The notes under the pieces were generated by a model. It made no database searches, was not told the DNA's origin, and saw only the letters and a list, made by a program, of their open reading frames with translations. Positions 62,192-64,000 of a stretch of DNA of 64,000 bases are shown here, in pieces. The position numbers and the translations under genes are program-made. Source of the DNA: Synchiropus splendidus (lineage: Eukaryota > Chordata > Actinopteri > Syngnathiformes > Callionymidae); the NCBI RefSeq assembly GCF_027744825.2, contig NC_071340.1, positions 1,619,501 through 1,683,500 on the forward strand, written 5' to 3'. The stretch's first letter is position 1; each line of letters begins with the position of its first letter.

Positions 62192-62506
62192 CTATACCAT
62201 TTGTCCATTGACTTTTTTCCACTTTTCTTGCTTGGTGCCGTTTTCCTCCTCCGTCTTTCTGTCCCGTCCAGGGCACGCACAGATTCGTGCCTCAAAACAC
62301 CTTCTCCCCAGCACGTTACCATCAGTGGTTTCCAGCGTAAGGATGGTGAGGATAGGCCGGCGATTCATGCCCCCCATGCATGAGCTGTTGCACATGTATG
62401 ACAGCAAAATGGTCATATGGCGAGAGCCAAGCTGAGGCGGTTCATACGGCACAGTCACACTATGCCTCTTCGTGTTGGGGTCTTCATAATACAGTGCCAG
62501 TTCTGC
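62192..62506 (-). CDS. tp53: Captured host p53 fragment (second half of the DNA-binding domain)
   Basis: An open frame of 104 codons, from just after a TAA (62509-62507) to TAG 62194-62192, matches p53 without gaps from about human residue 200 to 290. Diagnostic blocks are [32 protein letters not shown] (from 62395) and [14 protein letters not shown] (from 62281). Residues equivalent to Y220, C238, S241, C242, G245, R248, R249, R273, C275, C277, R280 and R282 are all present. M243 and the TEEEN segment favour p53 over p63/p73, which have V there and differ after CPGRDRK. The exon 6/7 border (near 62432) and exon 7/8 border (near 62322) of vertebrate TP53 are crossed without introns, so the source was spliced mRNA. 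It lacks the transactivation domain, loops L1 and L2 with zinc ligands C176/H179, and the tetramerisation domain. There is no in-frame ATG at its start, so expression would need splicing or fusion. It is closest to teleost-type p53 by eye. Confidence 0.95.
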   Translation of the reverse strand, partial: AELALYYEDPNTKRHSVTVPYEPPQLGSRHMTILLSYMCNSSCMGGMNRRPILTILTLETTDGNVLGRRCFEARICACPGRDRKTEEENGTKQEKWKKVNGQMV

Positions 62507-62870
62507 TTACCAAAAGTGGCCCACTAGGCGGCTCGCTTGGGACGGTGCTCATGCTTGTACTTTGCATCCCCAGACCAAATAAGGGCAAAAATGGCGCAGC
62601 ACAAAGGACACAGTCACCAGGCTCATAGTTAGACCAACTAACACTGGTGGTGGGGTGAGTATAGGGCATAACAATCCCTTTTTTCCAGGAATGATTAACA
62701 CCATCCCAGGCCATGACCAAAAGGCCATTATTTGGGAAGACTCGGTCGGGGAGCATCTTCACATAGTCCTCCCCAACCCCCTGAACCCAACCTGGCACAT
62801 GGTCTCGGTCAGCTTCCATCCTGGTTTTTATACTTAAGTCGTAGTTGCTTGGGGTGGTACCTATGGCCAT
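62484..62870 (-). CDS. 128-codon frame overlapping the integrase end; possible env start, joined to p53 segment
   Basis: It starts at an ATG in good context (AAGATGG) inside the integrase tail and overlaps it by 62 bases in another frame, as env genes commonly overlap the end of pol. No family is recognised. The product would have one N-glycosylation sequon (NHS, residues 59-61), two cysteines close together (87 and 90), and no clear signal peptide or long membrane segment. Its last 8 codons overlap the beginning of the p53-derived reading frame, which is offset by one base. It ends at TGA 62486-62484, where the p53 frame is already running. A G/GTAAGC sequence at 62510-62505 fits a 5' splice donor exactly at this junction. 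It could be an env leader cut short by the p53 acquisition, or an unrelated small protein. Confidence 0.5.
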   Translation of the reverse strand: MAIGTTPSNYDLSIKTRMEADRDHVPGWVQGVGEDYVKMLPDRVFPNNGLLVMAWDGVNHSWKKGIVMPYTHPTTSVSWSNYEPGDCVLCAAPFLPLFGLGMQSTSMSTVPSEPPSGPLLVSRTGTVL

Positions 62871-63300
62871 CTTTACCCGTAAGTACGTTCCCTTCGACTT
62901 TAACTATAGTGGTAGATTTTCCGGTGGCGAGTATCCACACCTCACTTCCCACCTTTAACAATACAGAGGGCTCGCGAGAGTGGGCAGGGGTAGAACCCCG
63001 TAACTTGGGGAGACTGAGTTGTTGGTTAATGGCAAAGAGGTTTTCAGGTAAGTGCCATCTGTGCTTATACAGTAGTATTTGTGATTTTGCCGCGCGTACT
63101 GCGCGTTCCGCGGACTCCGTTAGTGTTGGATTGATGCGGGATGGATAAGACATGTCGTATCCCTTCCTGCTCCAACCATGAACGAAAGTGCTTGGAAGTG
63201 CACACGGCGGCATTATCCATGGAAGCTCTTCTCGTAAGAGCTCCACCACTTTTTGGCACAACCTCTTTGCTCATTTCCATTTTTCAATCTCAGTCAAATT
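62809..63300 (-). pseudogene. pol: pol remnant: 3' end of integrase, frameshifted
   Basis: This is the end of a retroviral integrase, the enzyme that joins viral DNA to the host chromosome. The second catalytic aspartate is in DNAAVCTSKHF (D codon 63217-63215), followed by a stretch ending GIRHVLSIPH. The catalytic glutamate is in SAERAVRAAK (E codon 63108-63106) but in a different frame. D and E lie 109 bases apart against the 108 expected for the D,D-35-E signature. The segment before the aspartate (VVELLREEL) reads in the glutamate's frame, so at least two shifts surround the aspartate. The C-terminal part, about 95 residues with VGSEVWIL and a final HPKQLRLK motif, is open to a stop at 62809 and looks like the SH3-like integrase C-terminal domain. 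The zinc-binding domain and first aspartate are missing. It cannot make active integrase. Confidence 0.85.
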
Positions 63301-63712
63301 ATTTTTAAGGAATTCACTTTACCGGCTATGAACAGTTTCCCGAACTATGCCGCTGCTTCCTGCTGCAGTTCCCCAGTTGTCCTTAGCGGACTCTTTACCA
63401 TGGGGTGCCCGTTATAAGGCCTCACGGGACTTTTTGCTGTACTTCTGTATTCCAGCTATATTATATAGTTGTACTACAATTACCTTAATACTTTAACTAT
63501 CCTGCTTGGGGTGATCAGTCCCAAGGGACAGTCTTTCGGTAAATTGTAGAGTCAACACGATCGTACGTTGTCGAGTGATAGAGCCTGAATCTTTCTCTTT
63601 GATTCAAAACTCAGAGATTGTAGGATCCATCTATTCACTACCGAACTTTTCCCGCCAGAATTTTAATCTGTGGTCCAGTTACTCACAAATAGATTGTACG
63701 TTTTTCAATCAT
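63301..63712 (-). other. Untranslated leader with a possible gag start remnant
   Basis: This stretch between the primer-binding site and the integrase remnant has no long open frame. It would hold the packaging signal and any major splice donor, neither of which I can place with confidence. An ATG at 63401-63399 opens a frame of only 18 codons before a TAG, and the frame then continues for about 16 codons. It may be the 5' end of a deleted gag gene, but this is weak. Confidence 0.4.
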
Positions 63713-63730
63713 GTCCCTGTTCGGGCGCCA
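63713..63730 (-). other. Primer-binding site for tRNA-Lys3
   Basis: The minus strand reads TGGCGCCCGAACAGGGAC, an exact 18-base complement of the 3' end of tRNA-Lys3 (UUU anticodon). This is the primer used by lentiviruses and MMTV. Many foamy viruses use the related Lys1,2 primer, which differs in the second half. The site starts at the first base after the LTR. Confidence 0.95.
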
Positions 63731-64000
63731 TGTCGTCGGGTTTAGGTTTTCAAGGTCTTGTGTACAAGGCGATTAGCTATAACATAAGCCGTCCCTAGTT
63801 CCGAGCACACTACCTCCCTTTGCCTCTCTGGTAAAGGGCCCCTCGGTTGGTCAACTCAGTCAGCCTCTTGTTGCGGACACGGTTCTAAGACTATAATAAG
63901 CATATCAACTATACCTTATTATATTAGTGAGTAGTGTCGGCGCTTCACTGAGCGGGTTATTTAATTAGCCCGACCTGTTAAAAAACAGGTTCTTGACCTT
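63731..64000 (-). repeat. 5' LTR, 3'-terminal 270 bp only
   Basis: It starts (plus-strand reading) TGTCGTCGGGTTTAGG, as at 57156, and continues to the window edge with 269 of 270 bases identical to the 3' LTR. Its inner edge touches the primer-binding site with no spacer. The promoter half lies outside the window. Confidence 0.95.

Larger units (their letters stand above)
57156..64000 (-). mobile_element. Defective, recently inserted LTR retrovirus-like element (5' LTR cut by window edge)
   Basis: Two LTR copies flank a 4909-bp internal region (58822-63730), all on the minus strand. The primer-binding site directly abuts the right LTR and a polypurine tract directly abuts the left LTR, which fixes the orientation. 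The internal region keeps only a broken integrase 3' end from pol, then a p53 fragment, env-like frames, a multi-pass membrane frame and a 655-codon frame. Gag, protease and reverse transcriptase are absent. The element interrupts a satellite monomer after AAATTTTAACCTCC; the target-site duplication would lie beyond the window. If the 5' LTR is as long as the 3' LTR, the element totals about 8.2 kb. It could move only with proteins supplied by a related element. Confidence 0.93.

Noticed and set aside
62192..62506. The fragment as p63 or p73 instead of p53
   Set aside because: It has M at the position after SSC, where p63/p73 have V, and TEEEN after CPGRDRK, where they read ADED. Other positions shared with p63/p73 (RRCFEARI) also occur in fish p53.
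62510..62870. Extension of p53 homology upstream through the 128-codon frame
   Set aside because: A PSEPPSGP stretch is faintly like the p53 region before residue 200, but the cysteines and histidine of loop L2 are absent in all three frames, so I could not support it.
60322..63148. Plus-strand frames antisense to the internal region (60322-60762, 61249-61668, 62201-62628, 62655-63148)
   Set aside because: Those opposite recognised coding sequence are mirror images of it; none has its own recognisable domain.

Overview
The window has two parts. Bases 1-57155 are one unbroken tandem satellite array with a monomer of about 188 bp (roughly 300 copies), in the same orientation throughout. I found no host gene, RNA gene or foreign insertion in it. 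The array is built from several monomer subfamilies arranged in nested higher-order repeats, with offsets of about 377, 940, 1505, 1880, 5454, 6767 and 7706 bp. This looks like centromeric or other constitutive heterochromatin of an animal chromosome. Most short open frames in this part simply reflect that each monomer has one stop per frame and 188 is not a multiple of 3.

At 57156 the satellite is interrupted by a retrovirus-like LTR element on the minus strand that runs past the window's right edge. In element order it has: a 5' LTR (63731 to beyond 64000); a primer-binding site matching the 3' end of tRNA-Lys3; a short leader; a frameshifted integrase remnant; a 128-codon open frame overlapping the integrase end; a captured fragment of the host tumour suppressor p53; two env-like or unrecognised frames with membrane segments; an intact 216-codon multi-pass membrane protein; an intact 655-codon protein of unknown family; a polypurine tract; and a 1666-bp 3' LTR (57156-58821). 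The 270 bases visible in both LTRs differ at one position, so the insertion is recent. Gag, protease, reverse transcriptase and most of integrase are missing.

The outstanding observation is the p53 fragment at 62506-62192 (minus). It is 104 open codons, gap-free against p53 from about human residue 200 to 290. It crosses the positions of two vertebrate TP53 introns without interruption, so it came from spliced mRNA. It keeps the residues of the classic mutation hot spots (G245, R248, R249, R273, R282). A defective element that has lost gag/pol, kept its LTRs, PBS and PPT, and carries a piece of a spliced cellular cancer gene has the layout of a transducing retrovirus, here with a tumour suppressor as cargo. 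I know of no described retrovirus carrying p53, but I could not search for one.

The p53 fragment resembles ray-finned fish p53, especially derived teleosts, more than tetrapod p53. Together with a large satellite array and a complex retrovirus-like element, this suggests a teleost fish genome. That assignment is inference. The virus family is not settled: the long LTR, an extra gene 3' of env and the N-terminal membrane anchor in the env region are compatible with a spuma-like or other complex fish retrovirus, but no intact pol remains to place it.
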